From Pedococcus bigeumensis (lineage in GTDB: Bacteria > Actinomycetota > Actinomycetes > Actinomycetales > Dermatophilaceae), in NCBI RefSeq assembly GCF_006438965.1, contig NZ_RCZM01000003.1, positions 558,001 through 622,000 of the forward strand: a DNA stretch of 64,000 nt, given 5' to 3'. A program made the position numbers and the translations under genes. The first letter of the stretch is position 1, and every line of letters starts with the position of its first letter. Positions 32,084 through 40,542 of this stretch are shown here, piece by piece. The notes below the pieces were generated by a model. That model ran no database searches. It was given only the letters and a program-made list of their open reading frames with translations, and had not been told where the DNA came from.

Positions 32084-33472
32084 GTGGGCCATCCGGCGGC
32101 TCACCCCGCTCACCCCGCGCTCGTCGACGCCGCCCCGGCGGTGTTCTGGCTGGACCAGCCGGACCGGCCCGCGCCCAGAGCGGGCTTGGAGGGCGTGCGC
32201 TCGGCCGACCTCGTGGTGGTCGGCGCGGGCTACTCCGGGCTGTGGACCGCGCTGCTCGCCAAGGAGGCCGACCCCTCCCGTGACGTGCTCGTCCTCGAGG
32301 CCGGGTCCGTCGGCTGGGCCGCGTCCGGCCGCAACGGCGGCTTCTGCGCAGCGAGCCTGACGCACGGCGAACCCAACGGGATGGCGCGGTGGCCGCAGGA
32401 GTATGCGGCGCTGCGTCGCCTCGGGCGCGAGAACCTCGAGGCGATCGAGGCCACCGTCCAGCGGTACGGGATCGAGTGCGACTTCCGGCGCTCCGGCTCG
32501 CTCACCGTGGCCACCGAGCCGCACCAGGTGGAGTGGCTGGCGGAGGAGCCTGGCGAGCTCCTGGACCGGGATGCGGTGCGCGCACACCTGGACTCACCGA
32601 CCTACCTCGCCGGGGTCTACGAACCGGACGAGACGGCGATGGTCGACCCGGCCAGGCTGGCGTGGGGGCTCGCGCGGGCGGCCGAGTCGCTGGGTGTGCG
32701 CATCGCCGAAGGTGCGCGGGTGACCGGGCTGTCCACGGCCGGTTCCGGGGTCGACGTGACGACCTCCGACGGGGACGTCATCAAGGCGGCCCGAGTTGCG
32801 TTGGGTACCAACGCCTTCCCGTCCCTGGTGCGCCGAACGCGGCTGCATACCGTGCCCGTCTACGACTACGCCCTGATGACCGAACCGCTGACCGACGCCC
32901 AGCTGGACTCGATCGGCTGGACCTCACGAGCCGGGGTCGGGGACCTGGCCAACCAGTTCCACTACTACCGACTGTCCGCCGACAACCGGATCCTGTGGGG
33001 CGGCTACGACGCGATCTACCACTATGGCCGGCGGCTCCGGCCGAGCCTGGACCAGCGGCCCGCGACGTTCGACCGGCTGGCCGGTCACTTCTTCGAGACC
33101 TTCCCCCAGCTCGAGGGCCTGCGGTTCAGTCACCAGTGGGGTGGGGCGATCGACACCTGCACCCGGTTCTGCGCCTTCTACGGCACCGCGCACCGCGGAC
33201 GGGTTGCCTACGCCGTCGGGTTCACCGGACTCGGTGTCGGCGCCACCCGGTTCGGTGCGCAGGTCATGCTCGATCTGCTCGACGGCCGCCAGACCGAACG
33301 CACCCGGCTCCAGATGGTGCGCGAGAAGCCGCTGCCGTTCCCCCCGGAGCCGTTGGCCTACACCGGGATCCAGCTCACCCGCTGGTCACTAGCGCGTGCC
33401 GACCAACGCTCTGGTCGACGCAACCTCTGGCTGCAAGCCTTGGACAAGGCCGGTCTCGGCTTCGACTCCTAG
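32084..33472 (+). CDS. FAD-dependent amine oxidoreductase (DAO family)
   Basis: A 462-residue flavoprotein. The dinucleotide-binding motif VVVGAGYSGLWTALLAKEAD begins about residue 46, followed by the FAD motif GWAASGRNGGFC. The C-terminal part reads RFSHQWGGAIDTCTRFCAFY, as in PuuB/DadA-like gamma-glutamylputrescine oxidases. It probably oxidises a secondary or primary amine to feed the transaminase and MmsA upstream. The GTG start lies 5 nt after the aminotransferase stop. Its end overlaps the end of the convergent membrane-protein gene by 4 nt. Confidence 0.87.
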   Translation: MGHPAAHPAHPALVDAAPAVFWLDQPDRPAPRAGLEGVRSADLVVVGAGYSGLWTALLAKEADPSRDVLVLEAGSVGWAASGRNGGFCAASLTHGEPNGMARWPQEYAALRRLGRENLEAIEATVQRYGIECDFRRSGSLTVATEPHQVEWLAEEPGELLDRDAVRAHLDSPTYLAGVYEPDETAMVDPARLAWGLARAAESLGVRIAEGARVTGLSTAGSGVDVTTSDGDVIKAARVALGTNAFPSLVRRTRLHTVPVYDYALMTEPLTDAQLDSIGWTSRAGVGDLANQFHYYRLSADNRILWGGYDAIYHYGRRLRPSLDQRPATFDRLAGHFFETFPQLEGLRFSHQWGGAIDTCTRFCAFYGTAHRGRVAYAVGFTGLGVGATRFGAQVMLDLLDGRQTERTRLQMVREKPLPFPPEPLAYTGIQLTRWSLARADQRSGRRNLWLQALDKAGLGFDS

Positions 33473-34254
33473 CGCAGCGCGTCCTGGTCCCGTGCGGACT
33501 CGGGGGGTCGGGCCGACTCCTGGCTGGGCACCTGGGTGAGGTGGGTGCGCAGGATCTCGGCCGCGACCTCGTCGCGGGACCGGCCGGTCGCGGCCGCCCG
33601 CTCGGCCAAGGCGGCGGCCACATCTGGAGGGAGCACGAGCGTCGGCCCACCTGGGACGTGGTCGCTGGTGGCGCCCGGCCCGAACTTCAGCAGGGCGGCG
33701 CCGACAACGGTTCCGAGCACGTCCAGGATGGCGACGACTCCCACCGCTCGGTAGAAGCCGTCGTCCCCGGGGTGCACGCCGAGCACCAGCAGGCTGGTCA
33801 GCAGGGCCAGGAGGGCGGCGAGCCCGATCGTGACGGTCAGCATCCGACGGGCCAGCGAGCTGCCCCGTCCACCCGGTGCGAGCAGCAGGCAGGTCTGGGC
33901 GAGCGTGGCCGCGACGATGCCGCTGATGGCGAACGTCTTGACCACCGACTCGTCCAAGCCATTGTTCGAGTCGACCCAGATCAGCAACAACCCCGTGACG
34001 AGGGGGACCAGGACGGTCACGCCCCCGATCACCCCGACCGGCTGCGACCGGCGTCCGGCGGTGGTGAGGAAACAGAGCACCGCGATGCTGACGACGCCGA
34101 CGAGCAGCGTGGTCAGCAGGATCCGTCCCTCGGTCTCGCCGAACTCACCTCCGCTGAGGAGCGCGACGATGCCGAGCAGAGCCGCGAGGGAGAACGAGCC
34201 GATGGTGACGCGCACGATCCAGCGTCGGACGGGTGCGGTGCTGGGGGTGGCCAT
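33469..34254 (-). CDS. Six-helix membrane protein with RHH-like cytoplasmic tail
   Basis: A 261-residue protein. Six hydrophobic helices fill residues 15-190. The tail then reads GPTLVLPPDVAAALAERAAA followed by TGRSRDEVAAEILRTHL, which looks like a ribbon-helix-helix (CopG/Arc) strand-helix-helix: a beta strand, then two amphipathic helices split by a Gly-Arg-Ser turn. I do not recognise the whole protein. A membrane-tethered DNA-binding or dimerisation role is possible but unproven. It is convergent with the FAD oxidoreductase and divergent from folP2. Confidence 0.7.
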   Translation of the reverse strand: MATPSTAPVRRWIVRVTIGSFSLAALLGIVALLSGGEFGETEGRILLTTLLVGVVSIAVLCFLTTAGRRSQPVGVIGGVTVLVPLVTGLLLIWVDSNNGLDESVVKTFAISGIVAATLAQTCLLLAPGGRGSSLARRMLTVTIGLAALLALLTSLLVLGVHPGDDGFYRAVGVVAILDVLGTVVGAALLKFGPGATSDHVPGGPTLVLPPDVAAALAERAAATGRSRDEVAAEILRTHLTQVPSQESARPPESARDQDALR

Positions 34255-34380
34255 GGTTCATGGTGGCGGGTCGAGCCCTGCGGCGCGTGGGTTTGCGGAC
34301 CCTTGTGCGGGCGGTCGTGGGAGGACACCTGATCCGGAACGCCGCGTCGCCGCCCCAACGCCGGGTGACAGGATGGCGCG

Positions 34381-35298
34381 GTGAGCCTTCCGGAGCCGCA
34401 ACCCCTCGACCTTCCGCGCACCCCGCCCCTGCGGTTGCGGGGCCGGACGTTCGACGCGTCCAGCCCGGCCGTGATGGGGATCATCAACCGCACCAACGAC
34501 TCCTTCTTCGCGGGCAACCGGCACGCCGACCTGGACTCCGCCAAGCGGGCCCTCGACGACGCCGTGACCGCGGGTGCAGACATCGTGGACATCGGTGGGG
34601 TCCGGGCAGGACAACAGGGGGAGACCGTCGAGGCCCAGGAAGAGATCGACCGGGTCATCCCCTTCGTGGCGCACGCCCGGACGGCCTACCCCGACCTCGT
34701 CCTGAGCCTGGACACCTGGCGCTCCGAGGTGGCCGCTGAGGCGGGTCACCACGGCCTCGACCTCGTCAACGACACCTGGGCCGGCCACGACGCCGAGCTG
34801 GTGCACGTTGCCGCCCGCATCGGCGCCGGTGTGGTGTGTTCGCACACCGGCGGCCTGCCGCCGCGCACCGACCCGGTCAAGGTGACCTACGGACCCGACC
34901 CGCTCGACGTCGTCCGCGACGTGCTCCGCACGCTGGCCGACGGTGCGCAGCAGGCGAGGGTGGCCGGCATACCCGCGGACCGCATCCTCATCGACCCCAC
35001 TCTGGACTTCGGCAAGACGACGGCCCACTCGCTCGAGGTGCTGCGGCACACCGCGGACGTCGCGCAGCTCGGCTTCCCGATCCTGCAGGCGCTGTCGCGC
35101 AAGGACTTCGTGGGGGAGTCCCTCGGTCTCGAGGCCGACGACCGACTCGAGGGGACTCTCGCGTCGACGGCGATCGCGGCCTGGCTCGGGGCGTCCGTGT
35201 TCCGTGCCCATGACGTGCGCGCGACCCGCCGCGTGGTCGACATGGTGGCCGTCATCAGGGGCGACCGGATGCCGCTGCGCCCGGTCCGCGGCACCTGA
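34381..35298 (+). CDS. folP2: FolP2-type dihydropteroate synthase homologue
   Basis: A 305-residue TIM-barrel protein. VMGIINRTNDSFFAGNRH takes the place of the DHPS pterin loop (usually MGVLNVTPDSFSDGG), IVDIGGVRAGQQGE replaces DVGGESTRPG, and LIDPTLDFGKT and FPILQALSRKDFVG keep the pterin and phosphate sites. The two changed loops are those that hold p-aminobenzoate and sulfonamide. Mycobacterial FolP2, which shares these features, does not replace DHPS, so another pterin-linked function is likely. It starts at a GTG just after a probable leaderless promoter. Confidence 0.82.
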   Translation: MSLPEPQPLDLPRTPPLRLRGRTFDASSPAVMGIINRTNDSFFAGNRHADLDSAKRALDDAVTAGADIVDIGGVRAGQQGETVEAQEEIDRVIPFVAHARTAYPDLVLSLDTWRSEVAAEAGHHGLDLVNDTWAGHDAELVHVAARIGAGVVCSHTGGLPPRTDPVKVTYGPDPLDVVRDVLRTLADGAQQARVAGIPADRILIDPTLDFGKTTAHSLEVLRHTADVAQLGFPILQALSRKDFVGESLGLEADDRLEGTLASTAIAAWLGASVFRAHDVRATRRVVDMVAVIRGDRMPLRPVRGT

Positions 35299-35569
35299 CT
35301 GGCGGCCCCGCAGAGCGGGTGAAGGGATGGTTCCGGCTTACCGGAATTTGACCCGCCATGACCTCCACGATCCGCTTCCTGCGTGCTAGCGTTTCTCACG
35401 GTTGCATCAAGCAGTTCCTCGCAAATGGTCGATGAAGTGCCCGCCCTAGCACCACAGAGCGGGCCTTTCTCATCTGAGGGCGGGCATGTCTCGTCGGTGG
35501 GGTTGTGTACGGCAGCCTGGGTTTCGCGAAGTGCGAATTCCCAATGGCTACAAAAGAAAGAGTTACCCC
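35299..35569 (+). promoter_or_regulatory. Long 5' leader of the cold-shock gene
   Basis: About 270 nt with no gene. An extended -10-like TGCTAGCGT lies at 35385-35393. GCCCGC...GCGGGC segments around 35438-35465 can pair, and the stretch just before the start is A-rich (CAAAAGAAAGAG). Long structured leaders that control mRNA stability or translation are usual for csp genes; the fold here is not tested. Confidence 0.4.
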
Positions 35570-35773
35570 ATGGCACAGGGAACCGTTAAGTGGTTCAACG
35601 CTGAAAAGGGCTTCGGCTTCATTGCCCAGGACGGCGGCGGCCCGGACGTGTTCGTCCACTATTCGGCGATCGACTCCTCGGGCTATCGCTCGCTGGACGA
35701 GGCGCAGCGCGTGGAGTTCGAGGTCACCCAGGGACCCAAGGGTCCCCAGGCTGACGCCGTTCGCCCGATCTGA
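35570..35773 (+). CDS. cspA: Cold-shock protein
   Basis: A 67-residue CspA-fold RNA chaperone. RNP1 (KGFGFIAQ) and RNP2 (DVFVHYSAI) are intact, and the chain [20 protein letters not shown] is canonical. It binds single-stranded RNA and melts secondary structure, in cold or general growth. It is preceded by a long leader and an A-rich ribosome site, and followed within 30 nt by a strong terminator. Confidence 0.96.
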   Translation: MAQGTVKWFNAEKGFGFIAQDGGGPDVFVHYSAIDSSGYRSLDEAQRVEFEVTQGPKGPQADAVRPI

Positions 35774-35801
35774 TCCGAGGACTGCTCAACCAACAGTCTT
35801 C

Positions 35802-35839
35802 CGACGAGGCCCTCACCGCATGCGGTGGGGGCCTCGTCG
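35802..35839 (+). terminator. Terminator of the cold-shock gene
   Basis: CGACGAGGCCCTCACCGCA pairs with TGCGGTGGGGGCCTCGTCG with one G-T pair in 19. It ends just before the convergent PBP gene and may serve both. Confidence 0.85.
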
Positions 35840-35857
35840 CGTGCTCGGTATGCCGGG

Positions 35858-37783
35858 TCAGCCGCCGGCCAGGGCGGTGAGGAAGTCCTTGGCGATGGGG
35901 GCGGCCACGCTGCCGCCGCTCTTGCCGTTCTCGACGAGCACCGCGAACGCGATGTCTCCCTGGTAGCCGACGAACCACGCGTGCGTCTCGGGTGGGTTCT
36001 TCGCGCCGAACTCCGCCGTGCCGGTCTTGCCCCGCACCGTGCCACCCGGAGTGCCCTTCAGCACCGTGGCCGTGCCCTGGCTGACCACCTCGCCCATGAG
36101 CGTCCTCAGCTGGCCGACCACCTTGGCGTCCAACGGCTTCGGTGCACGGTCGGCACCGGCGACTGCCGGATCGGTGACCATGGCGGGAGCGATGGCCGAC
36201 CCGCGCGCGACGTTGGCGGCCAGCACAGCCAGGGCCAGGGGTGAGGTGACGTTGCGGCCCTGCCCGATCGAGGCGGACGCCTTGTCGGTCTTGCCGTTGT
36301 TGGCGGGGACACTGGCGTCGAAGGCGTTCGGCAGCCCGAGGGTCTTGGCCCACCCGGTCATCCCGAGTGCGTCAGCGGCCTTGGCCAGGTCGTCGTCGGC
36401 GAGCTTGGTCGAGAGCTGGACGAACGCGGTGTTGCACGAGTGGGCGAAGTCGGTCGTGAAGTCCGGCGTTCCCAGCGACTCGCCCTCGAAGTTCTTGTAG
36501 GAGCGACCGTCGACCACGACGTTCTTCGGGCAGGTGACCGGCGTGCTGGGGGTGACCTTGCCGGCGGTGAGCAGGGCGTAGGTCGTCGCGATCTTGAAGG
36601 CGGACCCGGGCGGGTAGTGGCCGGTCAGGGCCCGGTCGAAGCCGAGTGCCGGCGAGTCGGCCGAGGCCAGCACGTCACCGGTCTTGACGTCGACGGCCAC
36701 GAGGGCGGACGGCACGCTGCCGGTGCCCTTGAGCGCCTTCTCCGCGGCGTCCTGGACGCTCGGGGACAAGGTCGTCGAGACGTCCTTGCCGGCGACCGCG
36801 TCCTTGGCGAAGAGAGGGGTGTCCGGGGCCGCGCTCGAGGTGACCTGGACCCCGGCCGTGCCACCGAGGACCGCGTCGTACTGCCCCTGCAGTCCGCTGA
36901 TCCCGGCGTAGTCGCCCGCGGCATACCTGCCCTTGCTCTTGGCGATGAGCTCGGCGCTCACGGCGCCGAACGACCCGAGCAGCGGCTGGGCGAACGTGCG
37001 CGACTTGGCCAACGGCTGTTCACGCGCCGGGTAGATGACTCCCTTGAGCGCATCGAGGGCGGTCTTGCGCTGGTCGAAGTCGGCCTGTCGGTAGGTGATG
37101 ACCGCGATCGGCGCCTTGCTGCCGGCCTTCGTAGCTGCCGCGAGCTTGGCGACGAGCGACCCCGCAGGCTCGTCGACGACCTTCTCCAGCTCGCGCACGG
37201 TGGCGGCCGTGGCCCGCGCCGGGTCGATCTGCACCGGGTAGACCTTGCCGATCGGGGTGAGCGCCTTGCCGTCCCGGTCGAGGAGGGTGCCGCGATCGCC
37301 CCACGTGCGGGTGGCGACGAGCTTGTCGGCGGTTCCGAGCTTCGGGTGCCACGGCGAGGTGCTCGTGGACAGCGCGATCGCCCAGCTGTCGCCGACGCGA
37401 CGGGAGGTGACGGGCACGTCGTACGACCACGGCACGCCGCCGGCCAGCGACCAGGTGACGTGCAGCGTGCTCTTGGCGCTGTCGCCAGTGCGGCGGGTGG
37501 GGGTGGCGGTGACGCTGACCGGTCCCGAGCCAAGGCCGTTGGTCGCCGTGGTGAAGGAGGTGCCGACCGCTGCAGCGGTGCTGCCCGAGAAACGCAGGGC
37601 CGGGTCAGTGAAGGAGCGCTTCTGCCACGCCTGCGCGAAGGCGCTGACCTCGGACTGGGCCGCTCGATCAGCCTCCTTCTCCTGCTCGGTGTGCCGCCAC
37701 CACAACCCCGCGCCGGCTGCTCCGGCAACCAGGACGGCGACGGTGATTCCCCCCACGACTGTGCGTTTCCTCATGGGCCCCAT
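35858..37783 (-). CDS. MecA_N-type class B penicillin-binding protein (transpeptidase)
   Basis: A 641-residue protein with one N-terminal membrane anchor (about residues 8-28), an NTF2-like MecA_N domain (residues 38-150), a PBP dimerisation domain, then the transpeptidase. The active-site motifs are all present: SxxK in PPGSAFKIAT, SxN in HSCNTAF, and KTG in VRGKTGTAEFG. It cross-links peptidoglycan outside the membrane. The MecA_N domain occurs in low-affinity PBP2a and in many intrinsic actinobacterial PBPs, so it does not by itself mean drug resistance. A second ATG 9 nt downstream is an alternative start. It is divergent from the LCP gene. Confidence 0.92.
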   Translation of the reverse strand: MGPMRKRTVVGGITVAVLVAGAAGAGLWWRHTEQEKEADRAAQSEVSAFAQAWQKRSFTDPALRFSGSTAAAVGTSFTTATNGLGSGPVSVTATPTRRTGDSAKSTLHVTWSLAGGVPWSYDVPVTSRRVGDSWAIALSTSTSPWHPKLGTADKLVATRTWGDRGTLLDRDGKALTPIGKVYPVQIDPARATAATVRELEKVVDEPAGSLVAKLAAATKAGSKAPIAVITYRQADFDQRKTALDALKGVIYPAREQPLAKSRTFAQPLLGSFGAVSAELIAKSKGRYAAGDYAGISGLQGQYDAVLGGTAGVQVTSSAAPDTPLFAKDAVAGKDVSTTLSPSVQDAAEKALKGTGSVPSALVAVDVKTGDVLASADSPALGFDRALTGHYPPGSAFKIATTYALLTAGKVTPSTPVTCPKNVVVDGRSYKNFEGESLGTPDFTTDFAHSCNTAFVQLSTKLADDDLAKAADALGMTGWAKTLGLPNAFDASVPANNGKTDKASASIGQGRNVTSPLALAVLAANVARGSAIAPAMVTDPAVAGADRAPKPLDAKVVGQLRTLMGEVVSQGTATVLKGTPGGTVRGKTGTAEFGAKNPPETHAWFVGYQGDIAFAVLVENGKSGGSVAAPIAKDFLTALAGG

Positions 37784-37967
37784 CCAACATCACTCGTGAC
37801 AGGGTTCGTCCCATTTGTCACCGGAGGGCAACCTGGGGGCCCGCTGCGGCGTCTTGAGACTGGAGGCGCACCTGGGCCAGCACTCAGGATGCGCCCTTAC
37901 ACTCACGGAGGCGATTCGTCGCCCGAGCCACCTGCAGGCGTGGCTTTTCGGAATCAGAGAGGTATAC

Positions 37968-39563
37968 GTGAGCGAGCCCACCAATGGCTCTGCGCCCGGC
38001 GACGACGTCACTGGCCAGAGCACGGGTGCCACGGGGGACGGCACACAGAGCAGCAGGTCGTCCCACCGTCGCCGGTCCGAGCGCCACACCGGAAAGACCC
38101 ACCGCCACCCCTGGCTGCGCCGTGCTGCGTTCGGCGTGTCGGGGCTGCTCGTGGTGGCCCTCGTCCTCGGTGTCGCGGCCTACGTGAAGCTCAACGGCAA
38201 CATCCAGCGGCTGGACATCAGCAGCGCCCTGGGCGACCGGCCGCAGCAGGAAGCCACGACCGACGCCAAGACCAACCTGGCCCCGGTCAACATCTTCGTG
38301 ATGGGTTCGGACAGCCGGGAGGGGACCAACCTCGGCAAGGGGCAGACCGAGTACGGCATGGCGGGCAGCCGCTCGGACACCAACCTGATCGTGCACCTGT
38401 CCGCGGACAGGCAGTCGGCGATCGTCGTGTCGATCCCGCGTGACTCGATGACGATGGCGCCGCGGGACTGCAAGAACAAGAACGACAAGGTCGACAACGG
38501 CGTCATCCGGCAGTGGAACCAGAACTTCACGCTGGGCGGGCCGGCGTGCACCATCCGCACGTTCGAGGGCCTGACCGGCATCTTCATCGACCACTTCGTC
38601 GTGATCGACTTCCGCGGGTTCCAGGACATGGTCAACGCCCTCGGTGGGGTCACCGTCTGCCTCCCCGAACCCGTCCAGGACCGGCAGAGCCACCTCGACC
38701 TCCCGGCCGGCAAGACCAGGGTCAACGGCAAGAACGCGCTGGCCTACGTCCGGCTGCGGCACAACATCGGCGACGGCTCGGACCTGGGCCGGATCGACCG
38801 CCAGCAGGCGTTCCTGTCGTCGGTGATCCAGGAAGCCACCAAGTCCTCGCTGCTGCTCCGGCCCGACAAGCTGTTCCGCTTCCTCAACGCCACCACCTCG
38901 GCGATGACCACGGACAAGGGACTCGACGTCGGCGAGATGAAGGACATCGCCAGCAGCGTCTCGAAGATCGGCACCAACCAGATCCGGTTCGTGAAGCTCC
39001 CGACCACCACCTACCCGCCGGACCCGAACCGGGTGCAGTGGACCGCGGGTGCCGGGCCGATCTGGAAGGCGATCCGCAAGGACGAGCCGCTCCCGGGCAC
39101 GAAGGTCCCCTCGAGCACGACCACGGCGACCGCGCCCGCGACCACCGAGCCCGCCCTGACCGTGAGCCCCGGTGACATCCAGGTGCGCGTCACCAACAAC
39201 TCGGGAGTGGCTGGGCTGGCCAAGCAGGCAGCGGCCGAGCTCCGGGTCCAGGGCTTCACGATCACGTCGTTCGTCACGGGCACGGGCGCACCGACCGACG
39301 GTGTCGTCGTCCGCTACGGACCGGACATGAAGGAGGCCGCCCGCACCGTGGCCGCGGTCTACCCGGACGCGCAGATCCGCGAGGACAAGCTCCTGGGTTC
39401 GACGATCGAGCTGAGCATGGGAGTCGGTTCCCCACGAGCCGTCGAGATCCCGAACCGGCTCGGCACGACTCCGCTGCCCAAGCCGTCCGTCACCGCGACC
39501 CCGGATCCCAGCTCCAGCGCGAGCGTCAAGGCGCGGACGGCAGCGCAGGACATCTGCACCTGA
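37968..39563 (+). CDS. LytR-CpsA-Psr (LCP) cell-wall ligase with LytR_C domain
   Basis: A 531-residue protein with a basic, Ser/His-rich cytoplasmic tail, one membrane helix (residues 49-70), an LCP domain and a LytR_C domain (DIQVRVTNNSGVAGLAKQAA). Catalytic LCP features are visible: VMGSDSREG, RSDTNLIVHLS, SIPRDSMT, and RIDRQQAF. LCP enzymes move undecaprenyl-linked glycopolymers to peptidoglycan. A Ser/Thr/Pro tail ends the chain. The GTG has an AGAGAGG site six bases ahead. Next to a PBP, this suggests a small cell-wall locus. Confidence 0.92.
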   Translation: MSEPTNGSAPGDDVTGQSTGATGDGTQSSRSSHRRRSERHTGKTHRHPWLRRAAFGVSGLLVVALVLGVAAYVKLNGNIQRLDISSALGDRPQQEATTDAKTNLAPVNIFVMGSDSREGTNLGKGQTEYGMAGSRSDTNLIVHLSADRQSAIVVSIPRDSMTMAPRDCKNKNDKVDNGVIRQWNQNFTLGGPACTIRTFEGLTGIFIDHFVVIDFRGFQDMVNALGGVTVCLPEPVQDRQSHLDLPAGKTRVNGKNALAYVRLRHNIGDGSDLGRIDRQQAFLSSVIQEATKSSLLLRPDKLFRFLNATTSAMTTDKGLDVGEMKDIASSVSKIGTNQIRFVKLPTTTYPPDPNRVQWTAGAGPIWKAIRKDEPLPGTKVPSSTTTATAPATTEPALTVSPGDIQVRVTNNSGVAGLAKQAAAELRVQGFTITSFVTGTGAPTDGVVVRYGPDMKEAARTVAAVYPDAQIREDKLLGSTIELSMGVGSPRAVEIPNRLGTTPLPKPSVTATPDPSSSASVKARTAAQDICT

Positions 39564-39595
39564 CCGGCACGGGCGGCGTTCGCCTACACCAGATG

Positions 39596-39625
39596 AAGGA
39601 CCCGACACGTGCGTGTCGGGTCCTT
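39596..39625 (+). terminator. Terminator of the LCP gene
   Basis: AAGGACCCGACACG-TG-CGTGTCGGGTCCTT is a perfect 14-bp stem with a two-base centre, ending right before tRNA-Ser. Confidence 0.85.
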
Positions 39626-39631
39626 CATCGT

Positions 39632-39724
39632 TGGCGGAGGCGGAGGGATTTGAACCCTCGATGGGTGTTAAACCCAAACCGCATTAGCAGTGCGGCGCCA
39701 TAAACCGGGCTAGGCGACGCCTCC
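39632..39724 (-). tRNA. tRNA-Ser (GCU anticodon)
   Basis: Acceptor GGAGGCG pairs with CGCCTCC, a long variable arm is present, and the anticodon loop CTGCTAA gives GCT. Discriminator G and CCA are encoded. The terminator of the convergent LCP gene abuts its 3' end. Confidence 0.95.
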
Positions 39725-39945
39725 TCGCCTGATCGACTGGCAACCAAGCCCGCACAGGGTATCTGCACCCCGTGGACCGGAGCAAAATGGCCGCCCTCAC
39801 CTGCCAACGCGGCATACCCCGATCTGCGGCGAGGGCTCACTGGGGGAGTATGCCGCGGGCGTCCGTTCGGGTGGCATTCACAGATTTCCACGCCTGAGCC
39901 CGGTAGGTGCGCAATTCTGTGGGCGACCACAGCCAAGGAGTGTCG

Positions 39946-40542
39946 ATGTCCAACCCGTTCGCCCCGCCCGGACCGCAGCCGCAGCACCAGCCGCAGCCGC
40001 AGCCGCAGCACCAGCCGCAGCCCCCGCAGGACCCGTTCGCCCAGCCCGCACAGGGCCAGTTCAGCTCACCCGCCCAGGGGCCGGTCGCGCAGCCCGGACA
40101 GGGCCAGTTCGGGCCACCCGTCACCCAGGCCACGTATGGCGGGTCGGGGCCCATGTGGGCGCAGCAGCAGCCGTTCGCGCCCGCGCCCAAGGGCGGCAAC
40201 GGCCTGACGATCACGGCCATCGTGCTGAGCGGGATTGCCCTGCTCAGCGTCCTGGCCATGGCCGCGTTCATCTTCTTCGGGTCCGGCGGGTCCGGTGGGT
40301 GGGTGCTGTCCGGCAAGGTGACGGTGGTCGACAAGGGCGTGGCCGACATCGCCCTCCAGGACGCGCTGACGTCGGCCATCGAGGACGACGGCGGGTCGGT
40401 CGACCACCTCGAGTGCCCGCTGCGCTCACCGGCCGGTCAGGGGCTGGTCACGGTCTGCCACGGCTCGGTGGATGGCTGGGACTGGACCGGTGTCGTCGTG
40501 TTCGAGGACGACACCGGCACGTTCATCGTCACGGAGCACTGA
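39946..40542 (+). CDS. DUF4333-like protein with Pro/Gln-rich cytoplasmic tail
   Basis: A 198-residue protein. Residues 1-75 are Pro/Gln-rich with QPQ and QGQF repeats, residues 83-110 are one membrane helix, and the C-terminal 85 residues form a small extracytoplasmic domain with two cysteines (HLECPLRSPAGQG and VTVCHGSV), as in DUF4333. It has an AAGGAG ribosome site. The function is unknown; similar actinobacterial proteins have low-complexity cytoplasmic tails followed by a membrane helix. The last 106 nt overlap the antisense end of the GT2 gene. Confidence 0.75.
   Translation: MSNPFAPPGPQPQHQPQPQPQHQPQPPQDPFAQPAQGQFSSPAQGPVAQPGQGQFGPPVTQATYGGSGPMWAQQQPFAPAPKGGNGLTITAIVLSGIALLSVLAMAAFIFFGSGGSGGWVLSGKVTVVDKGVADIALQDALTSAIEDDGGSVDHLECPLRSPAGQGLVTVCHGSVDGWDWTGVVVFEDDTGTFIVTEH

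Noticed and set aside
35858-37783. Acquired beta-lactam resistance gene
   Set aside because: MecA_N-type PBPs are normal chromosomal enzymes in actinobacteria; composition and neighbours match the host and no mobile DNA is close.
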